Assembly (NCBI GenBank): GCA_017416465.1
Contig: JAFQCK010000004.1
Location: forward strand, 1-34,715
Direction: 5' to 3'
Length of the DNA: 34,715 bases
Origin: Lachnospiraceae bacterium
GTDB lineage: Bacteria; Bacillota; Clostridia; Lachnospirales; Lachnospiraceae
A program made the position numbers and the translations under genes. The number at the start of each line of letters is the position of its first letter. Within the stretch, counting starts at the first letter, position 1. Below the pieces are notes generated by a model that did not search any database, was not told the origin of the DNA, and saw only the letters and a program-made list of their open reading frames with translations. Positions 6,323 to 16,693 of this stretch are shown in pieces.

Positions 6323-7741
6323 CTATTTATCAATCTTTTCTGCATCCCTTGTCCAAACAGTTCCGGTTAATCCAATCTCATCTTCATAAAATACAGGCTT
6401 TTTCCCTTGTTTTTTCTGTTTTTCATAATTGTCCAAGGTTTTAAATGCAATTTTACTAAGTATGAAAATCGCAATAATATTAACAATCGCCATAAATCCC
6501 ATACTTATATCTGCAATATTCCACACCAGTTCTAAGTTAGATTGTGCTCCTAAAAATACTGCTATCAGACAAGTACATCGGAATACATTAAGTAAAACTT
6601 TACTATTTTTTATAAATAAAATATTTGATTCCGCATAAAAATAATTGCCAATAACACTACTAAAAGCAAATGCAAATATCGAAATTAAAATAAAATGTAT
6701 TCCCCATTCTCCTACATTTTTACTTATTGCAGCTTGAACATATTGTATGTTTGTTTTTCCTTCAACACCTGAAATAAGTAACATCATTGCTGTACTTGTA
6801 CATATTAAAATCGTATCAATAAATACTGAAATAATCTGTACTAAACCTTGCTTTACAGGATGGACAACATCTGCTGATGCCGAAGCATTAGGTGCACTAC
6901 CCATACCTGCTTCATTTGAAAACAAACCTCTCTTGATACCGATAACTACAGCACTTCCTGCAAATCCACCAGCCATTGCTTTAAAATCAAATGCATTCTT
7001 TATAATTAATGCAAAGATATCCGGAAGTTCTGTAATATTCATTATCATAGTAACTAATCCCATCATAATATATACAACTGCCATTATCGGTACTATAACT
7101 GATGAAATAAAACCAATTCTATGAGCCCCACCCCATATTATAAGCCCTGTCAACACTGCAAGAACAATTCCCACAATCATCGGGTACATTGTATTAGAAT
7201 AATCATTTATATAATACTCTAATGTTGAAGATATATTATAAGACTGCAAACCATTAAATCCATATGCAAAACATATAATTAAAAGTATTGAGAATAAAAT
7301 TCCCATCCAACGTTTACCAAGGGCTTTTTCCATATAATATGATGGACCACCTCTAAACCCGCCATTTTCTTTTACCTTATAAACCTGTGCCAAAGTACTC
7401 TCTACAAATGCAGATGCACCTCCAACTAATGCCATAATCCACATCCAAAATACTGCCCCCGGACCACCCGAAGCTATTGCAGTCGCAATTCCTGCAATAT
7501 TACCCGTTCCTACTCTTGATGCAGTAGAAATCATTAATGCCTGAAATGAAGATACCTTCTTTTCACCTTCTTTACTTACTTCAGACTTTTCTAACATTGA
7601 TTTAATTCCATCTTTTAAAAGCCTGAACTGTACACCCTTTGTTCTAATTGTAAAATATAATCCTACTCCTACCAACATAATAATCAGTACATATGTGTAC
7701 ATAAAATCATTAAGTTTCGTTAAAACATTATTAAAACTCAT
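6323..7741 (-). CDS. Alanine/glycine:cation symporter (AGCS family)
   Basis: 472 residues with about 11 hydrophobic membrane segments. Family landmarks include the N-terminal KGVQFRLL stretch, STASRVGTGNIAGIATAI and GGPGAVFWMW, the GGPSYYMEKALG loop, and GLFSNEAGMGSAPNASASADV. AGCS carriers take up alanine or glycine with Na+ or H+. The start has an AAAGGA site. The gene stands alone, downstream of the SprA-like gene and its terminator, with its own promoter (TTTTGT, 17 bp, TGG-TAGAAT, around 7800-7830). Confidence 0.93.
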   Translation of the reverse strand: MSFNNVLTKLNDFMYTYVLIIMLVGVGLYFTIRTKGVQFRLLKDGIKSMLEKSEVSKEGEKKVSSFQALMISTASRVGTGNIAGIATAIASGGPGAVFWMWIMALVGGASAFVESTLAQVYKVKENGGFRGGPSYYMEKALGKRWMGILFSILLIICFAYGFNGLQSYNISSTLEYYINDYSNTMYPMIVGIVLAVLTGLIIWGGAHRIGFISSVIVPIMAVVYIMMGLVTMIMNITELPDIFALIIKNAFDFKAMAGGFAGSAVVIGIKRGLFSNEAGMGSAPNASASADVVHPVKQGLVQIISVFIDTILICTSTAMMLLISGVEGKTNIQYVQAAISKNVGEWGIHFILISIFAFAFSSVIGNYFYAESNILFIKNSKVLLNVFRCTCLIAVFLGAQSNLELVWNIADISMGFMAIVNIIAIFILSKIAFKTLDNYEKQKKQGKKPVFYEDEIGLTGTVWTRDAEKIDK

Positions 7742-7849
7742 TATTTGTTTTCCTTTTCTTTTTTCTTTTTGCCTGTCTGATAAAATGACAGAATTAGATA
7801 CATTCTACCATAAATACTTATTTAACAAAACAGAAATTTTTCATTTAAA

Positions 7850-7892
7850 AAACGATACCAAAATCATATACATTAATGTTTTGATATCGTTT
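7850..7892 (-). terminator. Terminator after the SprA-like gene
   Basis: AAACGATACCAAAA (7850-7863) and TTTTGATATCGTTT (7879-7892) form a 14-bp stem with one wobble position. On the minus strand it is followed by a T-run (CGTTTTTTAAA). Confidence 0.8.
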
Positions 7893-7931
7893 ATTATGGT
7901 TATTTATTAGTTAAATATTTATTACAAATTC

Positions 7932-8408
7932 TTAAATTCTACTGTCAAAATTATTTCCACTTAAAATTCCCTGTTCAAATGATTTCTTATTCTGACTAAA
8001 CGCATCATCTTTATATGTCTTCATAATGGTAGTTGTTGTTCCACCTGAAACGTATGATCTTCCACATTCCGGACATATAGAAGTTCTAAGAGATACTGTT
8101 GCAGATACAAGTTCCTTATTCTCCTTGCTTCCCTCTGCAATTGCATTCGCAACATGCTCCTTCTCATGTCCCATTACCTTGCCATATGATGCTTCCGGTG
8201 AAATTTTTCCGGGAGCCTTAAAAGACACCATCTCATCAGAGCCATCCTGATATTTTCTATTTGCACACGTCTGACATTCGCTAGGATTTACCTTACCTGT
8301 ATCAGTCATACTCTTAGAACCTAATATATCTGTCATATTGTGTGCATTTTCAACACAAAATCCTGAATTAATAGGATTTAAACTTGAATTTGCGATTGAA
8401 CTTATCAT
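7932..8408 (-). CDS. SprA-like putative metalloprotease (CJM1_0395 type)
   Basis: 158 residues. The core CQTCANRKYQDGSDEMVSFK leads to ISPEASYGKVMGHEKEHVANA, giving an HExxH zinc motif at H81-H85. A second CPEC pair lies at 112-115. This CxxCxxRxYQDGS...HExEH layout is the SprA-related family (PF12118), annotated as a putative catalytic metalloprotease domain; activity has, to my knowledge, not been shown for most members. There is no signal peptide. The gene is monocistronic with its own promoter and terminator. Confidence 0.8.
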   Translation of the reverse strand: MISSIANSSLNPINSGFCVENAHNMTDILGSKSMTDTGKVNPSECQTCANRKYQDGSDEMVSFKAPGKISPEASYGKVMGHEKEHVANAIAEGSKENKELVSATVSLRTSICPECGRSYVSGGTTTTIMKTYKDDAFSQNKKSFEQGILSGNNFDSRI

Positions 8409-8458
8409 ATGGCAACATCTCCTTAACTAAATAGTGTACGTTGTTTATCACTGACTAT

Positions 8459-8487
8459 ATTATACACATCTGCCACAAATTATTCAA
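8459..8487 (-). promoter_or_regulatory. Promoter of the SprA-like gene
   Basis: Minus strand: TTGAAT (8482-8487), 17 bp, TATAAT (8459-8464). The start codon at 8408 has an AAGGAGA site 8-10 nt upstream. Confidence 0.75.
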
Positions 8488-8736
8488 CCTATGGCATATA
8501 ATTTATAGCAGTTTTAATTGTCTTTATTATTCATAACTTCTTATTTCATACCATTCCATTCATACTTTTTATTTATGGTTATTCTATCATAAATTAGTAA
8601 CCAATCGAAACATTTTTTGTATATAATAAAAAAAATTAAGAAAATTTCAAAAAAAATATTTTCATATTGGAAAATCTGTGCTAAAGTATGTGTGTTAATA
8701 TTTTAATGATATCCATATGTGAAGGAGATATTTAAG
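8488..8736 (+). promoter_or_regulatory. purC upstream region with probable extended -10 promoter
   Basis: This AT-rich, roughly 250-bp gap separates divergent genes. The best rightward promoter is TTTCAT (8660-8665), 16 bp, TGC-TAAAGT (8682-8687). I see no purine riboswitch fold and no clear PurR box. A GAAGGAGATA ribosome binding site lies at 8721-8730. Confidence 0.4.
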
Positions 8737-9420
8737 ATGAAGAAGATTTATGAAGGCAAAACAAAAGACGTGTATAGTCTTGACAACGGAAATGTAATGT
8801 TAAAATTCAAAGATGACTGTACTGGAAAAGATGGCGTATTTGATCCGGGCGAAAACAGTGTTGGATTAACAATCGAAGGTATTGGTAAAGCAAACCTTGA
8901 AACATCTATCCACTACTTTGAATTATTAAAAGATGCTGGCATCAAAACACACTATGTTAGTGCTGACGTAGAAAATGCAACTATGGAAGTTCTTCCTGCA
9001 ACAGTATTCGGTCATGGTTTAGAAGTAATCTGTCGTTTAGTTGCTACAGGTAGCTTCATCCGCAGATATGGTGAGTACATCGAAGATGGTACTGTTTTAG
9101 AAGGTGGCTATGTTGAATGTACATTCAAGAACGATGCTTTAGGTGATCCACTTGTAACAGGTGAAGGTCTTGCAGCTCTTGGTGTTATGACTCCTGCTAT
9201 GTTCGAAAGTATGAAAGAACAGACTTTAAAGATTACAAAAATCGTTGCTGATGATTTAAAATCAATCGGTCTTGATTTATGGGATATCAAATTTGAATTT
9301 GGTTACAACAACGACGAAGTTATCCTTATCGATGAAATCGCATCAGGTAACATGCGTGTTTATAAAGATGGAAAGATTGTTGACCCTGTAGAGTTAACAA
9401 AATTAATCTTAAATAGATAA
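8737..9420 (+). CDS. purC: Phosphoribosylaminoimidazole-succinocarboxamide synthase
   Basis: 227 residues from the ATG at 8737; the strong GGAGAT site lies between it and an in-frame GTG at 8719, so 8737 is the start. SAICAR synthetase joins CAIR and aspartate with ATP in de novo purine synthesis. Motifs: [14 protein letters not shown] (N-terminal ATP-binding loop), LMLKFKDD-like strand, [27 protein letters not shown] and [14 protein letters not shown]. The length fits the bacterial monodomain enzyme. It stands alone between two opposite-facing genes, with its own promoter and terminator. It is one of the few plus-strand genes here and has a more conserved, higher-GC codon pattern than its neighbours. 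Confidence 0.96.
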   Translation: MKKIYEGKTKDVYSLDNGNVMLKFKDDCTGKDGVFDPGENSVGLTIEGIGKANLETSIHYFELLKDAGIKTHYVSADVENATMEVLPATVFGHGLEVICRLVATGSFIRRYGEYIEDGTVLEGGYVECTFKNDALGDPLVTGEGLAALGVMTPAMFESMKEQTLKITKIVADDLKSIGLDLWDIKFEFGYNNDEVILIDEIASGNMRVYKDGKIVDPVELTKLILNR

Positions 9421-9484
9421 TTTATTTCTAAATAAAATCCCTCTATTCAGTATTGAGGTAACCCTAAAAAGCTAGATTTTTTTA

Positions 9485-9522
9485 AGCGTAGCAGTTATAA
9501 TGACTGCTACGCTATTTTTTTT
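9485..9522 (+). terminator. purC terminator
   Basis: AGCGTAGCAGT (9485-9495) and ACTGCTACGCT (9503-9513), an 11-bp perfect stem with a 7-nt loop followed by ATTTTTTTT. The convergent cellulase gene ends 30 nt beyond. Confidence 0.93.
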
Positions 9523-9552
9523 CATATTTATGTTGTCACACTATACTATAAG

Positions 9553-11226
9553 TTATTTAACAATCTTCAAATCACTTCCACCGCTCACTATAAAACCTAC
9601 ATCACCTGTCTTTTCTCCCGCAACCAGCTTTCCATTGTAGTCCTTAGAAGCAATATTCAATGTTTTGTCATTTACTGTATAATCTGCATTCCAGCCATCT
9701 GAAAATGAAATACTTTCATTAAAGTTCACAGAAACAGACCAACTATCTATATCTTTTCCTGATATATTCTCCACAATTAAAGTATATTGATAAAATGTTT
9801 TTCCACCGGATTCCCAACTGTTACTTAGTGTTTCAGTATATTTTACATTGCCTGTATTGCTTGTCGACCCCTGAGCATTTGACAGTGCACTATTTGTAGT
9901 ATTATTTGTTTGTGAGTTAGTCTGCAAATTAGTCTGTGCATTTTGTTGTGAATTTTGTTGTGAATTTTCTTGTCCGATAGTTTGTGCATTGTTGTGTAAT
10001 GATGATTTTCCTGTCAGCATTTCATATATCCACTTACCATTTTCACTCAAATCTTCTGTTGCAAAACTTGCTACCTTATTGCAATTTTCTTTAAAAATCG
10101 CAGATGTTTCATTTTTATTGGACAGATTCCAAGCAACATAACTAATGTCATACTCATTCATTGTCTTAATCCAGGCATTTGACTGATTAATATCAATTCC
10201 ACCATTACCACTTGCATCACAAGTTCCAAATTCTGTTACAAATATTGGTATACCGGCATTGACAGCCTTCACCATTCTATCCCTAAGTGAGTCTGTATGT
10301 GTTGCTGCATAAAAATGAAGCGCATACATAATATTATCATATCCTGTAATAGGGTCAGAAACCACCTTATCTACTTCCTGTGACCAAGTAGGTGTTCCAA
10401 CAATAATTATGGCATCACTGTCATTTGCCCTAATTACAGGTATTATTTCGTTTGCATATGCTTTTATATCCTGCCATGAAGTACCACTGTTAGGTTCGTT
10501 ACAGATTTCATATATAACATTATTAAAATCTCTAAACTCTTTAGACATCTCATCAAAAAATTGTTTAGCTTCGGTTTTATTGGTTAAGGGATTCGCATCC
10601 TGTAAAATATGCCAATCAATAATAACATACATATTCGCATTTGTAGCAAATTTAACTCCATCTTTAACTAACTGTTTAAGTTGTTCTTTATTGCCTCCAC
10701 TACAATATCCCCCCGACTCTGCAGTATACATTGCAAGCCGTATCACATTTGCATTCCATGTATTTTTAAGTTCTGTGAAAAATTGCTGATTTATGTACTG
10801 TGGATACCATGCTATACCATGTGTACTTACTCCTCTAAGTTGCACCTTGTTGCCATTTTTATCCACAAGCTTATTCCCTGAAACTTTTAAACTTGTATTT
10901 TTTTCACTTTTTTCATCTTTAATACTTTCTCCTAAACTATCGCTGGAATTTTCTTCTTTCTGTATGGTAGTTATTGGTTCATCTTCTTTAGTTTGTTCTA
11001 TAGTTTCTTCTATAATTTCTCCTTTAGTTTGTTCTATAGTTTCATTTTCTTTAGCCGTATCATTTTCAATATTTAAATCTTTTATTTCTCCCAAGTTTCC
11101 TGCGGAATTTTTCTTCTCATTACTCTTTTTTTTTCCGCAAGTAAACGCACTTACTATAATAGCTAATATTATAAAAACGATTATACCTATTTTTATCTGC
11201 TTATTATATTTTTCAAAGAATTGCAT
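9553..11226 (-). CDS. Membrane-anchored GH5 cellulase with C-terminal CBM2-like module
   Basis: 557 residues. A basic N-terminus and one hydrophobic segment (12-28) ending in SAFTC may be an uncleaved anchor or a weak lipobox. A charged linker (35-112) follows. The GH5 catalytic domain lies at about 115-405: LRGVSTHG, the acid/base glutamate in ICNEPN (E244), the HFYA strand and the nucleophile in FVTEFGT (E332). The layout fits subfamily GH5_2. A Q/N-rich linker (412-460) leads to a CBM2-like cellulose-binding module (462-552) with GWNADYTV and DVGFIVSGG. The enzyme would hydrolyse beta-1,4-glucan at the cell surface. A TATAAT box (11299-11304) lies upstream, beside a TTTGTTT/AAACAAA inverted repeat (11305-11326) that may be an operator. 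Confidence 0.93.
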   Translation of the reverse strand: MQFFEKYNKQIKIGIIVFIILAIIVSAFTCGKKKSNEKKNSAGNLGEIKDLNIENDTAKENETIEQTKGEIIEETIEQTKEDEPITTIQKEENSSDSLGESIKDEKSEKNTSLKVSGNKLVDKNGNKVQLRGVSTHGIAWYPQYINQQFFTELKNTWNANVIRLAMYTAESGGYCSGGNKEQLKQLVKDGVKFATNANMYVIIDWHILQDANPLTNKTEAKQFFDEMSKEFRDFNNVIYEICNEPNSGTSWQDIKAYANEIIPVIRANDSDAIIIVGTPTWSQEVDKVVSDPITGYDNIMYALHFYAATHTDSLRDRMVKAVNAGIPIFVTEFGTCDASGNGGIDINQSNAWIKTMNEYDISYVAWNLSNKNETSAIFKENCNKVASFATEDLSENGKWIYEMLTGKSSLHNNAQTIGQENSQQNSQQNAQTNLQTNSQTNNTTNSALSNAQGSTSNTGNVKYTETLSNSWESGGKTFYQYTLIVENISGKDIDSWSVSVNFNESISFSDGWNADYTVNDKTLNIASKDYNGKLVAGEKTGDVGFIVSGGSDLKIVK

Positions 11227-11298
11227 TAATAATCCTCTTTTCCGAGCAGTATTATCAAAAAATCCTAAGTGAATTCTAAAATTTTTTTCACATCAGAT

Positions 11299-11326
11299 AT
11301 TATATTTGTTTTCGCTCGTAAACAAA
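11299..11326 (-). promoter_or_regulatory. Cellulase promoter with overlapping inverted repeat
   Basis: Minus-strand TATAAT at 11299-11304. Directly upstream TTTGTTT (11305-11311) and AAACAAA (11320-11326) form an inverted repeat across the spacer and -35 region, where a repressor would block polymerase. No regulator is identified. Confidence 0.4.
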
Positions 11327-11338
11327 CTTTTAATGCAA

Positions 11339-12040
11339 TTATACCAAAGTATCTTTTTTATTTGTAGACTTTTCTTTCTCAAAGAAAAAGCAATTATTAT
11401 TTCCGTCACATATAGCTAAAAATACATTTTTTATATCTTTTACCGCATGAATATCCATCTGTTTACTAAGCCATTTTTCATCTCGACCAATATGTCTTAA
11501 ATTATCAGGCATTATTTTCCCTTCCATAATAACATTTGAAAATACATAAGATTTTTCAGGTTGCAATTTCAAATCTTTAGGTGTAACCGGTCTGTTTTCT
11601 GACTTAGGAAGAAAACTTATTTTTCCATTACACTCTAAAACCGCATCCTGGATTTCTGATAAATCAAAATATCCGTCCGACCTTGCTGCCATCAAAAATT
11701 CATGTAAATCTATCTTATTTTTCTTCATATTTTCATAATAAAATCTGTCATTATGATATAAAACATATGGTCGCCCAATTATTACTCTCCGTAATTTCAT
11801 AGATTTTTCTGATATAAAAGAAAGAAGTACTGTAGCTGCCGCATACATTGTCATCGCAATCAAAGGTTCTATTACATTGTCTTTTGTCATTGCTACTTCT
11901 GCTGCAATTGAACCTATTGTTATTCCATTTATATAATCGAAGATACTCATTTGAGAAATCTGTCTGCAACCTATCCACTTTGCAAGAAGAAATAATACTA
12001 TTATAGATACAAGAGTATGAATAAAAACCTGTAGATACAT
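11339..12040 (-). CDS. DUF421 (YetF/YcaP-like) membrane protein
   Basis: 233 residues from the ATG at 12040, chosen because GGAGAG lies 5 nt upstream of it; an ATG four codons earlier has no site. Three N-terminal hydrophobic helices (about 1-75) include the DUF421 signature KWIGCRQISQMSIFDYINGITIGSIAAE, and then comes the soluble domain with RRVIIGRPYVLYHNDRFYYENM. In Bacillus, YetF-type proteins are linked to spores and the envelope; no biochemical activity is established that I can rely on. It lies between the cellulase and the methyltransferase gene with gaps of about 110 and 80 nt. Confidence 0.88.
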   Translation of the reverse strand: MYLQVFIHTLVSIIVLFLLAKWIGCRQISQMSIFDYINGITIGSIAAEVAMTKDNVIEPLIAMTMYAAATVLLSFISEKSMKLRRVIIGRPYVLYHNDRFYYENMKKNKIDLHEFLMAARSDGYFDLSEIQDAVLECNGKISFLPKSENRPVTPKDLKLQPEKSYVFSNVIMEGKIMPDNLRHIGRDEKWLSKQMDIHAVKDIKNVFLAICDGNNNCFFFEKEKSTNKKDTLV

Positions 12041-12122
12041 TTTTCTCTCCATTCAAGCAAATTGTTTCTGTTTAGTATTACATATTAGTTTATTTTTTAT
12101 TCAAATGCTTTTTTACACATTA

Positions 12123-12701
12123 TCACTTTTTTATTCCCATATACCTACCTGTATGCTTCATATATTTCTCATATTCTTTACCAAATATATTACTCATATG
12201 TCTTTCTTCCTGTAAAATCTGTAAATGTAACATAACACTTGCCCATATTGAAGCTAGCAACAACGGAATATTAAAAAATATAAGACAAACAGATATATAT
12301 AATAAATCGAAACCTACAAATGCAGGATTCCTACTAATTTTGTATATACCATTTGTAACCAATGATGTTTTTTCTTCAGGTATGCCAACCCTCCAACTTG
12401 TTTTCATTGTAATTACAGCCATCGCAAAGAAAATAATTGCAATAATTCCAACTATAATGCCAAGAATTCTAATCTCTTTTGTAAAAAATTCTTTTACTAA
12501 AAATATACTAAAAACACTTACAACACAGTTTGTTACAGTTGCTACGCTAACTAGTCTTTCAATCATTAGCACATTCTTAGGCTTATTTCCTTTTCCCATC
12601 TGATTAGTTTTAATTGATTGCTTATTCTGAATAATAAGCTTTGAAAAATAAAATATGTAGAATATTAATAAAATTAGAATTGCTGATACTTGATAAATCA
12701 T
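12123..12701 (-). CDS. Isoprenylcysteine carboxyl methyltransferase (ICMT/PEMT) family membrane protein
   Basis: 192 residues with four or five hydrophobic helices. The C-terminal half carries the family features: VTNGIYKISRNPAFVGFDLLY (SAM-binding RNP motif) and EERHMSNIFGKEYEKYMKHTGRYMG (conserved E-E/R-H-L...F-G-E-Y-x-Y motif). Such enzymes methylate small lipophilic or peptide substrates at the membrane; the substrate is unknown. The ATG has a GGAGAG site. Confidence 0.87.
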   Translation of the reverse strand: MIYQVSAILILLIFYIFYFSKLIIQNKQSIKTNQMGKGNKPKNVLMIERLVSVATVTNCVVSVFSIFLVKEFFTKEIRILGIIVGIIAIIFFAMAVITMKTSWRVGIPEEKTSLVTNGIYKISRNPAFVGFDLLYISVCLIFFNIPLLLASIWASVMLHLQILQEERHMSNIFGKEYEKYMKHTGRYMGIKK

Positions 12702-12822
12702 AATGTTTCTCTCCTTATTTCTTGTTGTTTTTATTTAATATTAAGATAAATAAATATTTAAGATTGTTTTTATATATGAATATATAATCATATGTTTATT
12801 TATTTGTCAATAATCAATAAAA

Positions 12823-12856
12823 AAATACCATCATAAATAATCTTATGACGGTATTT
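12823..12856 (-). terminator. Terminator after the LD-carboxypeptidase gene
   Basis: AAATACCATCATAA (12823-12836) and TTATGACGGTATTT (12843-12856): a 14-bp stem with one wobble position, 6-nt loop, followed on the minus strand by a T-run (ATTTTTTTATTG). Confidence 0.88.
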
Positions 12857-12869
12857 CAATACTATTATC

Positions 12870-14263
<1,394 letters not shown>

Positions 14264-14354
14264 AACTAAACTCCAATCTTGATTGTTTTTCTCATCAGAT
14301 TTCTTAAAATCTTATTTTTTTAATATCTTATTTTTTCTTTAATTTCTTCTTTTT

Positions 14355-15008
14355 CTATTCAATTTTTCCATTTTCAAATGCATTTTTAACTTCGATTAAA
14401 TCAGAATACTTGCCTTTTATAATCTGTAAAATTTCCTCATCAGGTTGCCACAAATCAGGAACCATTATTGGCTTACAGCCTGCTCTATATGCTGACAACA
14501 ATCCATTTTTTGAATCTTCAAGAGCAATGCAGTCCTTTGGATTTTCATTTAGCATTTCACAGGCTTTTAAATAAATATCCGGTTCCGGCTTTGATTTTTT
14601 AATCATATCGCCACATATAATTACCGAAAAATAATCCTTTACACCTGCATCATCCAAATTTTTTTCTACTACTACTCTTGAAGAAGATGACGCTACTGCT
14701 AATTTAGCTTTTTCTTTTTTCAAATATTCCAATAAGGTATATAATCCTGTTTTTATAGGAACTTTATTTTCTCTATAATACTTTTCTATAAATTCTTTAG
14801 TATATTTACTTAAATCTTTTTGATTATATTTGTTACCAAACTCTTCTTTCCAAATCTCATAAGAGGCAACACTATTCATGCCTAGAGTTTTATAAACCAT
14901 ATATCCCGCTTTTCCAACGCCCATCATTTCTCCGGCATAGTCCCAAGCCTCTATAAACACCCTCTCAGTATCAAACATTAATCCATCCATATCAAATATA
15001 ACATTCAT
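14355..15008 (-). CDS. HAD superfamily phosphatase / beta-phosphoglucomutase-like
   Basis: 217 residues, full length for subfamily IA. Motif I VIFDMDGLMFDTE (D6, D8), a helical cap, motif II VASSSS, motif III lysine in KKSKPEPDIY, and motif IV ALEDSKNGLLSA. Likely acts on a sugar phosphate or nucleotide. It is the last gene of the leftward array of small enzymes, 34 nt after the GNAT gene, with a GGATGG ribosome site. Confidence 0.9.
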   Translation of the reverse strand: MNVIFDMDGLMFDTERVFIEAWDYAGEMMGVGKAGYMVYKTLGMNSVASYEIWKEEFGNKYNQKDLSKYTKEFIEKYYRENKVPIKTGLYTLLEYLKKEKAKLAVASSSSRVVVEKNLDDAGVKDYFSVIICGDMIKKSKPEPDIYLKACEMLNENPKDCIALEDSKNGLLSAYRAGCKPIMVPDLWQPDEEILQIIKGKYSDLIEVKNAFENGKIE

Positions 15009-15042
15009 TTTTTTACCATCCTTTAAATAGTATCATCTATAA

Positions 15043-15507
15043 TTAATTTTTATTAAATACTTTCTCCATAACATCATACTCAAGTACTACTCCATTTTTT
15101 ACAGGATATTTCTCATTTTTGATTACTAAAAATCCTTGTTTTTCATATAGTAAAAGTGCTGGTAGAGAAGCATCAAGATATGCTTTATCAAATTTCTCAC
15201 TAATTTGTTTTTCAATATTTTTCAATATAAAAGTCCCATAGCCCTTTTTCTGATATTGTGGTAGCACATAAATTCTTGTGATGTGATTATCTATAAAGCA
15301 ACCTGTTGCTACAATATTATTATCTATCCTTAGTAAACTCACACATCCTGCTTCTATATCTTTAGCAATATTATCTCTACTATGATGTTCACTGAAAAAA
15401 TCTACTATTTCAGTTTTATAATACTTAGGGTAAATTGTTTTTATAGTATGCTGTACTACATCATATATAGAATCTAAATCTTTCAGGCTTGCTAATTCAT
15501 ATACCAT
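15043..15507 (-). CDS. GNAT family N-acetyltransferase
   Basis: 154 residues. The acetyl-CoA loop is in ITRIYVLPQYQKKGYGTFIL (motif A, Q-x-x-G-x-G), followed by YLDASLPALLLYEKQGF (motif B). It overlaps the end of the broken PHP gene by 11 nt, with its ribosome site GGAGAA inside that gene, so the two were translationally coupled. Substrate unknown. Confidence 0.88.
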   Translation of the reverse strand: MVYELASLKDLDSIYDVVQHTIKTIYPKYYKTEIVDFFSEHHSRDNIAKDIEAGCVSLLRIDNNIVATGCFIDNHITRIYVLPQYQKKGYGTFILKNIEKQISEKFDKAYLDASLPALLLYEKQGFLVIKNEKYPVKNGVVLEYDVMEKVFNKN

Positions 15508-15981
15508 AGTTTGTTCTCCATTTCGCTTCTGTTATCTTTAATTCCGCTACAGAATGTGCATCTAATCCTATAATAGTCTTTGCACAGTCTGGTACTAAAT
15601 CCCAAAACTCTTTCCAATACTGATTCTTTTTACTCATAGATGATATGTTCCGTTCCAATGTGATATTATTCTCTATAACAACCTTTATCATATCTGTTGA
15701 CAACTTCTCCATTTTCGAATTACATAATTCACATTTTCTAAATATTCTATCCGGATGTGCTACAACATCAAAATATCCGGTCATCATTCCTTCTATAATT
15801 GCATTGCAGAGTCCTTCGGCTTCTTCTCTCTTCAAAACAGTTTTATCTAGTGAAAAGCTATACTGTCCATTACCACATTCGTACATATGCTGTCCTAGCA
15901 TTAAAACGTCAAAACATCTCGTTCATCACCTGCATGTTTGCATCGATACGTATGTACATGAAACAGTTCTTTTTCTTCCAT
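15497..15981 (-). pseudogene. PHP-domain phosphoesterase (histidinol-phosphatase-like), internally deleted
   Basis: A GAGGTG site precedes an ATG at 15981. The frame reads MEEKELFHVHTYRCKHAGDERD, a typical PHP metal motif (HxH and a third His), then stops at 15901. The second frame starts at 15901 (or just before, FDVLMLGQHMYE) and carries the C-terminal half: GYFDVVAHPDRIFRKC, ERNISS, YWKEFWDL and IIGLDAHSV. Intact proteins have roughly 100 more residues between these parts. The middle of the gene, including several metal ligands, has been deleted and the halves are out of frame, so the gene is almost certainly inactive. Confidence 0.75.
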
Positions 15982-16042
15982 AACGTTAGCACCTCTTTCT
16001 ATCCTTTAGATAGATATCACATAATTGATTATGATTTTGATG

Positions 16043-16678
16043 TTATGAATATAATTTCAGTATTTCTTCCACCAAAGTAAAAGTCCCTTCAACTGTTCTT
16101 TCTTCATCTCTCAAAATAACATTAAAACCGGAACTAAGAAATTCATTATATATTTCCTTTGAATTAACTCTCTTTAAACACTCTCTAAAATTCGCTATTG
16201 CCTTATCAGGTTCTGCCTCTTTTAAAAGCAATTGATATAAAAATTGTTTTTCTTTATCAGGTCTTTCGAAGAATCTTTTAACTGATACTTCTGGTTTTGC
16301 CAGCATAATAAGCACATGATCTTTATCTGATATCTCCCATAATACTTCTACCGGTATATTAGTATCAACAAATATTAGCTTGTCCTGTTTTGATAACTCT
16401 TCTAAAATCTTAATTTCCAAAATCGTGCATTCCTTGTTTGTTTGCTTAATCCATTTCTCATATTCGTCCGGTGTTCTTCTAATAAAATCGCTCCAATTTT
16501 GCAAATCTCTTGTATATGTCAGACCTGGAAATTCCTTACTATCTAAGTCTTTTAGCAATTTATCATGATAATTTTCTTCACATGCTATACCATTATATTT
16601 TTCATCCAACATTTTAACCATTGTTGATTTACCTGCGTATGCAGTTCCATTTATAAAGTATACATTTTTAAATTTCAT
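16043..16678 (-). CDS. P-loop kinase-like NTPase
   Basis: 211 residues. Walker A GTAYAGKST (11-19) directly follows the first strand FKNVYFIN. A second strand DKLIFVDTNIPVEVLW and the DHVLIMLAKPEVSVKRFFERPDKEKQ lid-like region fit a small-molecule kinase fold. Substrate unknown; related to uncharacterised AAA-type kinases that often sit with Nudix and GNAT genes. It follows the GrpB gene after 15 nt. Confidence 0.8.
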   Translation of the reverse strand: MKFKNVYFINGTAYAGKSTMVKMLDEKYNGIACEENYHDKLLKDLDSKEFPGLTYTRDLQNWSDFIRRTPDEYEKWIKQTNKECTILEIKILEELSKQDKLIFVDTNIPVEVLWEISDKDHVLIMLAKPEVSVKRFFERPDKEKQFLYQLLLKEAEPDKAIANFRECLKRVNSKEIYNEFLSSGFNVILRDEERTVEGTFTLVEEILKLYS

Positions 16679-16693
16679 ACATATATTTTTCTC

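Noticed and set aside
8488-8736. Purine riboswitch or PurR operator before purC
   Set aside because: No conserved purine aptamer bases and no paired CGAA-type box could be found in the AT-rich leader.
11751-12056. Minus-strand 101-codon ORF overlapping the DUF421 gene
   Set aside because: It lies in another frame of a clear membrane protein gene and has no family features.
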